NCBI GenBank assembly: GCA_008080565.1
Contig: VIKE01000046.1
Coordinates: forward strand, 1-35,898
Reading direction: 5' to 3'
Origin: Rhodocyclaceae bacterium
GTDB lineage: Bacteria; Pseudomonadota; Gammaproteobacteria; Burkholderiales; Rhodocyclaceae
DNA length: 35,898 nt
Part shown: positions 15,645 to 23,986 of the stretch, one piece after another
Layout of the letters: every line of letters begins with the position of its first letter
Numbering within the stretch: the stretch's first letter is position 1
Position numbers and translations under genes: made by a program
Notes under the pieces: generated by a model
Databases searched by the model: none
Seen by the model: the letters and a program-made list of their open reading frames with translations, nothing else
Told to the model about the DNA's origin: nothing

Positions 15645-15838
15645 GATTTTCACCAGTTGTTGTTTTTGAGAAAACCATCAGGACGAGATTGTGGTTGCCG
15701 GATATGCAACCCCGCTATCTCGGCTGGTGGCCGAGACCGGTGGCTTTGCGTCCTTGTCTCACGACAAGTTTGCGAACATGTCAACCAAATTTTAGAAAAT
15801 GATGAAAAAATTGAAAGCCTCGAAATTCGTCTGAAACG

Positions 15839-16345
15839 TCAATGCTTCTCAGGTATTACCATTTCGTGCGCGACGTCGGTCATGATCCCGTTGATGCCGC
15901 CGCCAATCTTGCGACCAACTGCCTGTCCTTGATCCTTGACATCCGTTGGGACAGCTAGGAATCCACGCATTCCGTTCTGCTGGATGTGCGCCGCCATGAC
16001 TGCAGTGTATCGGCGCAGATCGTCCATCCCCGCCTCGAGATCCTTCACACCGCGGTCCATGTTCTGGGGCAACGGCACTTGATTGACAGTGCTTGCCGGT
16101 AACGACCCTGTTTCGTCCATAGTCTGTTGGGCACCAGTCCTGATTACGGGCCCGGAACTGGCGTCGCTGTCGATCACAAAGACTTTGCCTGTGCCGGCTG
16201 CACGGGTCGGCATCTGCGGTCGGGATGCACGGGGCTCCACCTGCTCGCTGGTGTCGAAATAGCTAGGCATGGGGGCTTCCCCCGCGGCAGTGGCGGTGCT
16301 TGAGGCAGCCATTCCGAGTATGCCGAGGAGAACAAAAACCTTCAT
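15839..16345 (-). CDS. Secreted hypothetical protein, paralogue of the 15195-15644 product
   Basis: The protein has 168 residues with a clear signal peptide (MKVFVLLGILGMAASSTATA, cleavage near residue 21). The mature N-terminus is disordered and rich in Pro/Ser/Thr. The C-terminal half (MDRGVKDLEAGMDDLRR ... MAAHIQQNGMRGFLAVPTD ... GQAVGRKIGGGINGIMTDVAHEM) aligns with the neighbouring secreted protein: V-D/K-x-L, Q-xx-NG, and the G-R-x-IG-x--G-GI motif. GGACGA precedes the ATG. The two probably arose by tandem duplication. Role unknown; periplasmic. Confidence 0.7.
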   Translation of the reverse strand: MKVFVLLGILGMAASSTATAAGEAPMPSYFDTSEQVEPRASRPQMPTRAAGTGKVFVIDSDASSGPVIRTGAQQTMDETGSLPASTVNQVPLPQNMDRGVKDLEAGMDDLRRYTAVMAAHIQQNGMRGFLAVPTDVKDQGQAVGRKIGGGINGIMTDVAHEMVIPEKH

Positions 16346-16366
16346 CGTGTTTCGTCCTGGTTGGGA

Positions 16367-16903
16367 TTAGTTGATGCGTTGAAGCTGCATGGAGTCCTGT
16401 CCTTGGAATATCCTAAAACGCTTCAACACGTCCATGCCGAGCAGCGCGAGCTCTGCGTTAGCCTGGTTCAGGCTAACCATGACAGGAACATCACTCATCG
16501 TGAAGGCCCCAACTTGCATTTGGTTGCCGGTCGACTCGATGGCCTGCCCGACGCCGTTCGCGGTTCCGATCTGCGTACTCAGCCCGGCACGAATTCCAGC
16601 ATTTTTCGCAACACGCATACCAATGGAGGTCTTTGTTGCGCCGGTATCGATTAGGAATGTCACCGGGAAGCCATTGATCAGCGCTGGAATCCAATAATGC
16701 CCGTCAGCGGCGCGCGGAACAACGTACCAATTGCTTTTGTCGAGGTAAGGGGATGTGGTCAGTGTTGGATGCGAAGCGGCCCACTTCAACTGCTCGCCTT
16801 GATACTTGCCTCCGTCGAGGACGACGAAATTCAGTTTTTGCTGTGCGAAGGAAGGAACACTAAAGCCAAGCATGGCAACGAGGAGCAAAGCGTATCGGTA
16901 CAT
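16367..16903 (-). CDS. Periplasmic retropepsin-like aspartic protease (TIGR02281-type)
   Basis: The protein has 178 residues. A signal peptide (residues 1-20, MYRYALLLVAMLGFSVPSFA) is followed by the aspartic protease fold. It contains VTFLIDTGATKTSI, with the catalytic DTGAT at 86-90, a flap region with NGVGQ, and the closing LLGMDVLKRF. One DTG motif per chain means it would act as a dimer, as in retropepsins. Members are common in proteobacteria with unknown substrates. It lies between the secreted paralogue and the M48 gene in the same direction, so the four may form an operon. Confidence 0.85.
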   Translation of the reverse strand: MYRYALLLVAMLGFSVPSFAQQKLNFVVLDGGKYQGEQLKWAASHPTLTTSPYLDKSNWYVVPRAADGHYWIPALINGFPVTFLIDTGATKTSIGMRVAKNAGIRAGLSTQIGTANGVGQAIESTGNQMQVGAFTMSDVPVMVSLNQANAELALLGMDVLKRFRIFQGQDSMQLQRIN

Positions 16904-16946
16904 GATCAGAGCATCGAATCAGAAGGTGAAGGGGAGCGCACGGGTA

Positions 16947-17777
16947 TCAAGCAGCGTCGCTGTTGATAGCGGCCACGCGTCGATGGATGCTGGGATGGCC
17001 GGAGAAAAATTCAGAAAGCACGTTCATGTCCTTCTCGCCAGCAATCGCCCGATACTCATCAAACGCCGAGAGGACATCCGTAGCACTTGTGCGCTTCACC
17101 GCTGCCGCATCTGCCAAATACTCCCATTCGCGGAGCATGAACAGATAAGCCAAAAGGATCACCACCACCGCCCCAAGCGGTACGCCGATAGACAACTTCA
17201 CCGCGGCGACCATGCCCAGTAGAGTGGCTTGCTTGAATGGGTGAATGTTGTCGACGTGCCCATACTCGTGGGCGAGTACGCCGCGCAAGGCCCCTGGGGT
17301 CATGAAATCGACCATCCGAGTACTGATGAAAGCACGGTGGGTCCGCCCTGAATTCACGGTGATTGCAATGAAGCGCTCCGAGTCCACAATGGACACGTAC
17401 ATCAGCTCTTTGGAGGGCTTGCCTCCCTGCCTGCGATCACTCGAATTGGCGAGATTGCGAATACCCTGCCGGCGGCGCTCCCCTGTCCGTCGTTCTTCAA
17501 GAACGCCGATATCGAATAGGGCTGACCGAACCTTGGCGCGGCGCTCCGGATCGCTGACCAGTCCCTTCCCGCAGAAGAGCAAGATCGGACCTCCCTCGTA
17601 GGCAAGGATGAAAACCATAAAGCCAGCGAACACGCCCGAGAGGATTGCGCTCAGTTGGCGGGACACCCCGAGACGGACAAAAACGTCATCGAGTAAGGCG
17701 AGAAAAGCGCTGACGACGAATAACACAATCAGCGCGCGATGGATGCGGAGCGGAATCATCGGGCAATTGTAGGTCAC
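16947..17777 (-). CDS. Second M48-family membrane metallopeptidase
   Basis: The protein has up to 276 residues from a GTG at 17777 with GGGTGG upstream; an ATG at 17759 gives 270. Two N-terminal hydrophobic helices (about 11-30 and 45-60) precede the catalytic HEYGH (170-174). Two more helices follow (about 185-215), then the third ligand motif EWEYLAD (E219, D223). This is a complete M48 zinc site. It shares the family but little sequence with the M48 protein at 12329. With the retropepsin-like gene it makes a protease-rich envelope group. It is probably an inner-membrane protein. Confidence 0.87.
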   Translation of the reverse strand: MTYNCPMIPLRIHRALIVLFVVSAFLALLDDVFVRLGVSRQLSAILSGVFAGFMVFILAYEGGPILLFCGKGLVSDPERRAKVRSALFDIGVLEERRTGERRRQGIRNLANSSDRRQGGKPSKELMYVSIVDSERFIAITVNSGRTHRAFISTRMVDFMTPGALRGVLAHEYGHVDNIHPFKQATLLGMVAAVKLSIGVPLGAVVVILLAYLFMLREWEYLADAAAVKRTSATDVLSAFDEYRAIAGEKDMNVLSEFFSGHPSIHRRVAAINSDAA

Positions 17778-17913
17778 CCACCCATCATCGGTTTTGAAAA
17801 ATATGCCAACGCGAGTCCATTCCTACGTCTAAGCACCCGAAATCGGCTGTATTTACGGGATGACTGCCACTTTCGCGGGTGGGATCATCGTCATATCAAA
17901 AGTGAGGTGATTT
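17778..17913. other. Divergent intergenic region
   Basis: The start regions of the minus-strand M48 gene and the plus-strand small genes face each other here. I see no convincing -35/-10 pair, but AGTGAGGTGA at its right end is a good ribosome-binding site for the next small gene. Confidence 0.3.
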
Positions 17914-18081
17914 ATGGGCCAACATCGTCGGTTTCCCGCTAGTTTTCTTCTGGTCGTTGCCGTTTTGGCAATTCCGTCGCTCCTCTATGGTTTCATTAGA
18001 TCCGCGGAGCACGCAGACGAATGCGCTGCCATTACCAAGGAAGCTCCGAACCACGCCAAGAGCACCTTGAAATGCGAGTGA
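17914..18081 (+). CDS. Small single-pass membrane protein
   Basis: The protein has 55 residues and was found by reading the frame by eye. The ATG has GAGGTGA at good spacing. A basic start (MGQHRRF) leads into a hydrophobic stretch (ASFLLVVAVLAIPSLLYGFI), then a short tail with two cysteines (DECAAI and LKCE). The next gene begins inside its last codons, so the pair is probably co-translated. It could be an uncleaved signal anchor. Function unknown. Confidence 0.55.
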   Translation: MGQHRRFPASFLLVVAVLAIPSLLYGFIRSAEHADECAAITKEAPNHAKSTLKCE

Positions 18082-18407
18082 AGGCTGCGATCTGCCTAAT
18101 GCTGGCAGCACTCCCGCCGCTGGCGTCTGCAGAGGACGGCGAATACTGCGTAATTCCGAAACTGGTCCTGGGTGTTCCCACCACGGTCGAGGTTCCCTAT
18201 ATCGACAAGCCTTTTTGCGGCATGGCATTGATTGACAGTCACTACGTCCGTCTCTCGGAAATATCCAAGGCAACGGAGGAAGGGCTTGTCTCTTGTGCAT
18301 CGGACGCATCCTGCATCAAGACGCTGCGCTACTACCGGGACGAAGCAAAATCCACCGAACCATACATCATCATCTTCCAAGGGCCACGGCATCGGAAGTC
18401 TGCCTGA
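18072..18407 (+). CDS. Small secreted cysteine-containing hypothetical protein
   Basis: The protein has 111 residues from the ATG at 18072, which overlaps the previous stop; the frame is open further upstream, but this start places the signal peptide first (MRVKAAICLMLAALPPLASA, cleavage near residue 20). The mature protein has four cysteines (EYCVIPK, PFCGMAL, VSCASDASC), which could form disulphides in the periplasm. No known domain. Confidence 0.65.
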   Translation: MRVKAAICLMLAALPPLASAEDGEYCVIPKLVLGVPTTVEVPYIDKPFCGMALIDSHYVRLSEISKATEEGLVSCASDASCIKTLRYYRDEAKSTEPYIIIFQGPRHRKSA

Positions 18408-18480
18408 CCGGCAACCTTTTCCAAAACCACCCTGGTCGTTTCGGTACGCTCTTCGGTAGTACCAGAAGGAGTCCACGAAC

Positions 18481-19455
18481 ATGACGACCACCACAACCCA
18501 CTTCGCCACTGCCCGTGATGTTGCAAACGCCATCGCCTCGCTCGGTTTTCAGGCCAGCAATGAAACCATCGGGGCACTCTCTCGCAACTGCCGGGAAGAA
18601 TTCCTCGAGCACCTGTCCAATTGCATCTCCGGTCAGGATCAGGATGGCCTGAGCAAAAAGACGATCGGGAACCTCATCCGCTGCCTTTCCCCCGACATGG
18701 TGGCCAGAATCAAGGCCATCGCGCCGGAGGCGACGATTGACCGGATTGTGCCTCTTGCGAAGGCTGTGCCTACCAGGCTTCTCTCAGCCATCGAGGCGGC
18801 CGGCAATCCGCAGCATGATCGTCACGACGACGCCAAGGCTTACCTGAGCGCTGTCTTTGCATCGGCACCGGCCGGTGAGCCCCCCTCAAACGAAATGGCC
18901 CCGCCGCCGGCGCCAACTCACAAAGAGCGCGCCGCCTCGGATCAATCGGCATCTTCTTCCAGACAGCAGCCAGAAGCGACCGACGGGAAGAAATACAACT
19001 CCTGCCACGTTTATGGGTCTGGTTACGCGCTTTGCTTCAATGCTGGCCAGTGGGAAGGTAAGCCTGGCGTAATGGTCGATGCTGCTGTCTCGGATGGGCC
19101 CAAGTCCTACGACTGGCGGAACGCCTCTCATATTTGGCTTGATACCAACGAGGTCGGCGCCGTGTTGGCGGTCTTCCGTCGGTGGAGAAAAGGCATTGAG
19201 TTTGCAGCCCACGGCGCGCAGAACGACAAAGCATTCTCCATCGAGTTTCAGGGTCAGCACTTCTATGCCAAGGTGACCGCAAAGAAGGTTGGGAACCACC
19301 CTACGCGCGCGGTAAAGATCATGTCGACCGATGCGACTGCTGTTTCGATTCTGTTTCTGACCCAGCTCGCGGAAAGCTATCCGACGATTCCGCTCAACGA
19401 GCTACTGGCTACCGTGCGCGCTACGCACGAGATCAACGATGCAGCAGCCGCCTGA
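18481..19455 (+). CDS. Putative ssDNA-binding protein with a Whirly-like C-terminal domain
   Basis: The protein has 324 residues; AAGGAG precedes the ATG. The N-terminal half is helical (about 1-125) and is followed by a disordered Pro/Ala/Ser linker (about 128-168). The C-terminal domain (about 172-305) has the strand-strand-helix order of Whirly/MRP ssDNA-binding proteins. It shows YALCFNAG, KSYDW (YDW at 210-212, a Whirly hallmark), IWLDTNEVGAVLAVF, a GIEFAAHG strand with FSIE and FYAKV strands, and the closing helix ILFLTQLAESYP. The assignment rests on pattern and on context beside a RecG-like helicase and RdgC. It is probably the ssDNA-binding partner of that set. The 17-base overlap with the helicase gene supports joint expression. 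Confidence 0.6.
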   Translation: MTTTTTHFATARDVANAIASLGFQASNETIGALSRNCREEFLEHLSNCISGQDQDGLSKKTIGNLIRCLSPDMVARIKAIAPEATIDRIVPLAKAVPTRLLSAIEAAGNPQHDRHDDAKAYLSAVFASAPAGEPPSNEMAPPPAPTHKERAASDQSASSSRQQPEATDGKKYNSCHVYGSGYALCFNAGQWEGKPGVMVDAAVSDGPKSYDWRNASHIWLDTNEVGAVLAVFRRWRKGIEFAAHGAQNDKAFSIEFQGQHFYAKVTAKKVGNHPTRAVKIMSTDATAVSILFLTQLAESYPTIPLNELLATVRATHEINDAAAA

Positions 19456-21421
19456 CATCGAACAAGTTGCCATCGAGGAGGCCTACAAACGGCCTCTCCT
19501 CGATCGCCTCAAACGCATGGGCATAACGGCCTGGCACGAACCCCTGCTCTGCCTGCCGAAATCATTTCTCGACTATTCCGGCGTCTGCACGCTCAAGCAA
19601 GCACTTCCCCGCAATGATGTCGTGTCTGGTCCCAAGATATTCACCCTGCTAGTCTCGGAAGAAGCGGTCGTTGTCTCTCAGCCGAAAAAGCGGCTGATAC
19701 TCAATGCTACCGATGGCATGCTCGTGGTGAAGATCGTGATCTTCATAGATGCCGGAGTAGAAGCAGCACCGTGGAAGCGACTTGAAGTTGGCGAGAAATT
19801 CCATGTCCGCGGCGTCCTCCAAAATTGGAACAGCACACTTCAGATGGTCGGGCCAACTATGATCGAACCTCAGCTGGTCGGATCAGTCGTTCCCGTCTAC
19901 GAGAAGCGGCGCGGCGTGGTAGCCGATGGGGCGATCTTCGATGCCACCAGGCACGCTCTCAAGCACCACTTCGATACCTCCCGAAAGAACCTGGTCGACA
20001 GCTACAACGGCATGTCTGAAGCGGACATCCTGGTCCGCTCAAGATTGAAGGCGCCGAGCATTGATGTAATTCTGAGGGCCGCCCACGCGCCACAATCTGA
20101 AGACGAAGGCATGCGGGGAGTTGCGGCCATGCGCCGCCTCGCAGCGCTGTCCATTGTGGAAAACGCTCGCCGCCTGAAAAGCCGAGATCCGGTACCTGCT
20201 TCGGTGGTCAACATCCCGCTTGAGCTCATCGACGAACTGGCCGCCCAACTGCCTTACCCGTTGACCGGAGACCAGCGGATTGCAATCCGAGAAATCGTCG
20301 CGGATATGGCATCCCCCTTACCGATGCGGCGGGTACTGAGCGGCGACGTAGGCAGTGGCAAGACGTTCTGCATCATGATCCCTGCCTTGGCCACGCAGCG
20401 CCTGGGCTTTCGCGCCGTAATCCTTACGCCAAACGCCCTGCTTGCCGACCAGTTCGTAAAAGAGTGCAAGCAGCACTTTGGCGAGGATGCCAACGTGATC
20501 GCGGTGACGGCATCAACGAAGAAACTGGATCTGTCCGGCAACCCAATTCTGGTTGGGACAACAGCCCTCCTCACCCGCCTCAAGGGCCAGTCGGCACCGG
20601 CCTTCTTTGCGGTCGACGAGGAGCAGAAAATGTCGGTTGGCCAAAAGGTCGAACTCACCGGCCTCTCCAGCAACTACCTCCAGGCAACCGCTACGCCGAT
20701 TCCCAGGACCACTGCGCTGATTTCCCACGGGGCGATGGAAGTATCGATCATCAGGGAAATGCCGGTGGTCAAAACCATCTCGACCCATATCGTCACTGCC
20801 GGCGAGCGCAAGCGCCTCTTCGATCACACACGCAAGGTTCTGTTCTCGGGAGGGCAGGTCGCCATCGTCTATCCCATCGTGAACGACAACGAGCAGGAGA
20901 AGAAAAGCGTTGTGGCCGCCTACGCCGAATGGGATAAGCAGTTCCCCGGCCTCGTAGGCATGGTCCACGGGCAGATGAAGGAAGGGGAAAAGCTGGCGGC
21001 CGTCGACGGGCTGAAAAGCGGCAAGCAACAGATCGCAGTGGTCAGTAGTGTGATCGAGATCGGTCTGACCTTGCCCAGCCTACGTTCCCTGATCGTCGTC
21101 CACGCCGAGCGCTATGGCACCAGCACATTGCACCAACTCCGCGGACGCGTAGCCCGTCACGGAGGGACCGGCTGGTTCTTCATCTACCTGCCGGCATCTG
21201 TCTCGCCAGAAACCAAGCAGCGACTTCAACTGGTTGTCGATTACAGCGACGGCTTCATCCTCTCCGAAAAGGACGCAGAACTCCGAGGCTATGGAGACCT
21301 GTTCGAGGATGCCGAGCGCCAAAGCGGCAATAGTCGCAGCACTGTCTTCCGTTGCATCGACCTGACACCAACTGAAATCCACGCGGCCGCCCAAGCTGCG
21401 GCCGATTCCAATTCGGCCTGA
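19439..21421 (+). CDS. RecG-like superfamily 2 DNA helicase
   Basis: The protein has 660 residues. Residues 15-150 fit the wedge/OB-like N-terminus of RecG, and the helicase core starts near 270. Motif I SGDVGSGKT is at 301-309, motif II reads AVDEEQ (393-396) where RecG has DEQH, and motif III ATATPIPRT is at 416-424. The C-terminal motifs include VVSSVIEIGL and QLRGRVARHGGTGWFFI. RecG remodels stalled forks and R-loops. This plasmid relative is slightly short and has a changed motif II, so its substrate may differ. It overlaps the Whirly-like gene and is followed by rdgC. Confidence 0.88.
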   Translation: MQQPPDIEQVAIEEAYKRPLLDRLKRMGITAWHEPLLCLPKSFLDYSGVCTLKQALPRNDVVSGPKIFTLLVSEEAVVVSQPKKRLILNATDGMLVVKIVIFIDAGVEAAPWKRLEVGEKFHVRGVLQNWNSTLQMVGPTMIEPQLVGSVVPVYEKRRGVVADGAIFDATRHALKHHFDTSRKNLVDSYNGMSEADILVRSRLKAPSIDVILRAAHAPQSEDEGMRGVAAMRRLAALSIVENARRLKSRDPVPASVVNIPLELIDELAAQLPYPLTGDQRIAIREIVADMASPLPMRRVLSGDVGSGKTFCIMIPALATQRLGFRAVILTPNALLADQFVKECKQHFGEDANVIAVTASTKKLDLSGNPILVGTTALLTRLKGQSAPAFFAVDEEQKMSVGQKVELTGLSSNYLQATATPIPRTTALISHGAMEVSIIREMPVVKTISTHIVTAGERKRLFDHTRKVLFSGGQVAIVYPIVNDNEQEKKSVVAAYAEWDKQFPGLVGMVHGQMKEGEKLAAVDGLKSGKQQIAVVSSVIEIGLTLPSLRSLIVVHAERYGTSTLHQLRGRVARHGGTGWFFIYLPASVSPETKQRLQLVVDYSDGFILSEKDAELRGYGDLFEDAERQSGNSRSTVFRCIDLTPTEIHAAAQAAADSNSA

Positions 21422-21462
21422 CGCAGAGGCCTTCCTTCACCACTATCACAGGACAAATTCAC

Positions 21463-22383
21463 ATGTGGTTCAAAAACCTGATCATCTATCGCCTCCCCGT
21501 CCCCTGGGCTATGGACCTCGCCAACCTGGAGGAGCAGTTGGCCCGCAATCCGTTCGCCCGTTGCTCCGGTAGTGAGCAGCAGCGAAGCGGCTGGGTGCCA
21601 CCACGCACCGGGGGATCCCTGGTCTTCGCCATGAATCGCCAATGGCTCATCGCGCTTTGCACCGAGCAACGCCTTCTCCCCTCCTCTGTGATCAACGACG
21701 AGGTGAAGGAACGCGCTGAAGCCCTTGAGGCACAGCAGGGGTACGCGCCCGGCCGCAAACAATTGAAAGAGCTGCGTGAGCGGGTCGCCGAAGAACTTCT
21801 GCCCCGCGCCTTCACCCGGCGCCGGACGACATTCGTGTGGATCGATCCAGTCAACGGCTGGCTGGCGATCGACGCGAGCGCCATCGGGAAGTCCGAGGAG
21901 GTCATTGAGCAGTTGCGCCACTGCCTCGACGAATTCCCCCTCCAGCTACTCCATACCCAGTTGTCGCCTACCTCGGCGATGGCGGACTGGCTGGCAGGCG
22001 GCGATGCGCCGAGAGGGTTCACGATTGACCGCGACTGCGAGCTCAAGGCGGCCGGTGAGGAAAAGGCAGCTGTCCGTTATGTCCGGCACCCGCTTGACGG
22101 CGACGAAATTGCCGGCGAGATCAAGGCCCACTTGGCCGCCGGCAAGTTGCCCACCCGTTTGGCGCTTACCTGGGATGATCGACTGTCTTTCATTCTCACC
22201 GAGAAGTTGGAGATCAAACGCCTGGCATTTCTGGATTTGATCAAGGAAGAGGCCGAAAAGAGCGCCGAGCATGCCGACGAACAGTTCGACGCCGACTTCG
22301 CGCTAATGACAGGCGAACTGGCCCGCTTCCTTCCGTCTGTTGTTGCGACCCTGGGTGGTGAAGTTGTCGAGACTGCGAAATAA
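21463..22383 (+). CDS. rdgC: RdgC-family recombination-associated protein
   Basis: The protein has 306 residues, about the usual length. Family features are visible: the opening MWFKNLIIYRL, FARCSGSEQQRSGWVPPR, LVFAMNRQWLIAL, the helix VINDEVKERAEALE, the run KELRERVAEELLPRAFTRRR and IDPVNGWLAIDAS. RdgC forms a ring-shaped dimer on double-stranded DNA and restrains RecA. Its position after a RecG-like helicase suggests a plasmid recombination or replication-restart module (inference). Confidence 0.93.
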   Translation: MWFKNLIIYRLPVPWAMDLANLEEQLARNPFARCSGSEQQRSGWVPPRTGGSLVFAMNRQWLIALCTEQRLLPSSVINDEVKERAEALEAQQGYAPGRKQLKELRERVAEELLPRAFTRRRTTFVWIDPVNGWLAIDASAIGKSEEVIEQLRHCLDEFPLQLLHTQLSPTSAMADWLAGGDAPRGFTIDRDCELKAAGEEKAAVRYVRHPLDGDEIAGEIKAHLAAGKLPTRLALTWDDRLSFILTEKLEIKRLAFLDLIKEEAEKSAEHADEQFDADFALMTGELARFLPSVVATLGGEVVETAK

Positions 22384-22404
22384 ATAATTTTTGGAGGTAA
22401 ATCT

Positions 22405-22740
22405 GTGAAAACCATTCGAGTTGTTGCTGTAGGCCTGATTCTGTCAGCGGCTATGCTTGTGTCGTTCGGCCAGGACTTCTTTCAGTTGTGGCTCAGTAGC
22501 GTGCCGCTCCATTCCTGGGAATTCGCTATCGCTGCTATAGCCCCACAAGTAGCCAATACCGCAGGGTTTCAGGCTATCGGAGCTGCGACATTCATACTGC
22601 TGTGCCTCGGAATAGGCCTGTTTGTGAGCAGTATCTTTTATTCAACCATCGATGACTGGGTTGTTCGGGCTATGTCACCTCGCCCCGTTCGCAATTTTGT
22701 CCAATCGAGCAGCGGTAATTCGCTGCGGCCCTCTCCTTGA
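22405..22740 (+). CDS. Small hypothetical membrane protein
   Basis: The protein has 111 residues from a GTG preceded by a strong TGGAGG. Hydrophobic segments lie at about 5-20 (VVAVGLILSAAMLVSF), 40-53 and 58-80 (AATFILLCLGIGLFVSSIFY), with a Ser/Pro/Arg-rich tail. The first segment could be a signal anchor. No family is recognised. Confidence 0.65.
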   Translation: MKTIRVVAVGLILSAAMLVSFGQDFFQLWLSSVPLHSWEFAIAAIAPQVANTAGFQAIGAATFILLCLGIGLFVSSIFYSTIDDWVVRAMSPRPVRNFVQSSSGNSLRPSP

Positions 22741-22772
22741 GCAAACATTCTCTTGCTGAAATGAAAGGCAAA

Positions 22773-22793
22773 AAGGGCGGCTATACCGCCCTT
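22773..22793. terminator. Intergenic hairpin
   Basis: A perfect 8-bp stem AAGGGCGG (22773-22780) / CCGCCCTT (22786-22793) has a 5-base loop. The run of A before it gives a U-run only on the minus strand; rightward it is followed by CATC. It probably separates the small membrane gene from the next gene, but its direction is uncertain. Confidence 0.5.
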
Positions 22794-22847
22794 CATCTAT
22801 CCAGCAGCAGGTAAGGCTGCACGAATATTAGCCACGAAAGGAAAAAC

Positions 22848-23969
22848 ATGTTCGGTCCGAAGAAACCACATACCACCGCCAAGCCCAATGGCGTTGATGT
22901 ACTCATACAAAAACTCGCCGCCCTGCCGCCGGCGATCGACCTTGTTTTGGCCGCTGTCCTTGGTGGATATTCTTTCGTGGCAATCTACGTGGACAACGCC
23001 AAACTGGTCGGCCTGGTGTGCATCCTCTCTGCGTTAATCTTTGCCATGCTTGGTATCTCTGCGGTAATGCGGGAAATGAAGGCCTTCAAGCTCGTCGAAA
23101 GCGGCTCTACCCCCGAAGCCCTTCGCTCGATGAAGACACAGCAATTTGAGCACTACCTGACAGCCCTTTTCTCTCTCGACGGATACCGATTACGATCCGC
23201 CATCGATGAACTCCACCGACAGGATGATGCTGATCTGATTGCTGTACGGAAAAAGGAAACTCTTCTGATCCAGTTCAATCACTGGGACGAGGACATGGTC
23301 ACTACCAAACACATTCAGTCTCTGCACAAGGCGGCAACGGTATTCCGCGCCACTGGCTGCATCGCTATTACTTTCGGCCGATTCTCTCCAGAAGCGATTG
23401 ACTGGGCGGAACGGAAAGGCGTGGTGCTAATGACGATTGAAGACGTTATCGACATGGCCTGCCGCCTCACTGGGATGTCCGTTCAGGACGCCCATCCCCT
23501 GCCCTCGTCTGAAGTCCAAGTCGAACAGAGTCACGAAATCGCGGAGATTGTGCGTGGCCACCATCGCTTCCTGATTGTCGACTTCGCTGGCCTCGACTAC
23601 GGGCTTACGCGGCTCAATGAATTACTCCTGGAACATCCGGCGTACCAGGTTGTTGCATCCAGCATCCCGATGGGTAAAACGATTGAATCGGTCCGTGAAG
23701 GACTGGGCGATTGCGGGAGTCGCCTAATAGGCGAAGTTGCGCAGTGCTCCGATGGACGCTATTTCGCTATTCAGAACTACCTATTGACGACAGCGGAAGG
23801 GAAACAGGCCACCTGGTTGGCACTTGATTCCGAGCCACGGAAATTCCCTGAAGGGTGCACGGAACTGATTGCCGTGAACAGAGCATTTGGATTCGACTCG
23901 TCTGCTGCTCAACGATTGCTTGAGGCTATGTTGCTGGTCGATAAGCGCGCGGCAGCCGTAGCCGCGTAA
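22848..23969 (+). CDS. Membrane-anchored Mrr-like nuclease-fold protein, catalytic lysine missing
   Basis: The protein has 373 residues, with AAGGA before the ATG. Two N-terminal hydrophobic helices (about 30-48 and 53-75) precede an Mrr-type restriction-endonuclease domain at about 96-205. It shows QQFEHYLTALF, an active-site-like DLIAV (D129), then LLIQFNHW where the usual Q-x-K is Q142-F-N144, so the metal-site lysine is asparagine. A C-terminal domain (about 225-360) is unrecognised. Mrr domains cut DNA, often with a membrane-associated form in this architecture. Loss of the lysine suggests an inactive or altered enzyme. Confidence 0.75.
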   Translation: MFGPKKPHTTAKPNGVDVLIQKLAALPPAIDLVLAAVLGGYSFVAIYVDNAKLVGLVCILSALIFAMLGISAVMREMKAFKLVESGSTPEALRSMKTQQFEHYLTALFSLDGYRLRSAIDELHRQDDADLIAVRKKETLLIQFNHWDEDMVTTKHIQSLHKAATVFRATGCIAITFGRFSPEAIDWAERKGVVLMTIEDVIDMACRLTGMSVQDAHPLPSSEVQVEQSHEIAEIVRGHHRFLIVDFAGLDYGLTRLNELLLEHPAYQVVASSIPMGKTIESVREGLGDCGSRLIGEVAQCSDGRYFAIQNYLLTTAEGKQATWLALDSEPRKFPEGCTELIAVNRAFGFDSSAAQRLLEAMLLVDKRAAAVAA

Positions 23970-23986
23970 CGACACTTAAGACTCGG

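Noticed and set aside
15718..15736. Hairpin between the two secreted paralogue genes (7-bp stem)
   Set aside because: It lacks a T-run on either strand; not called a terminator.
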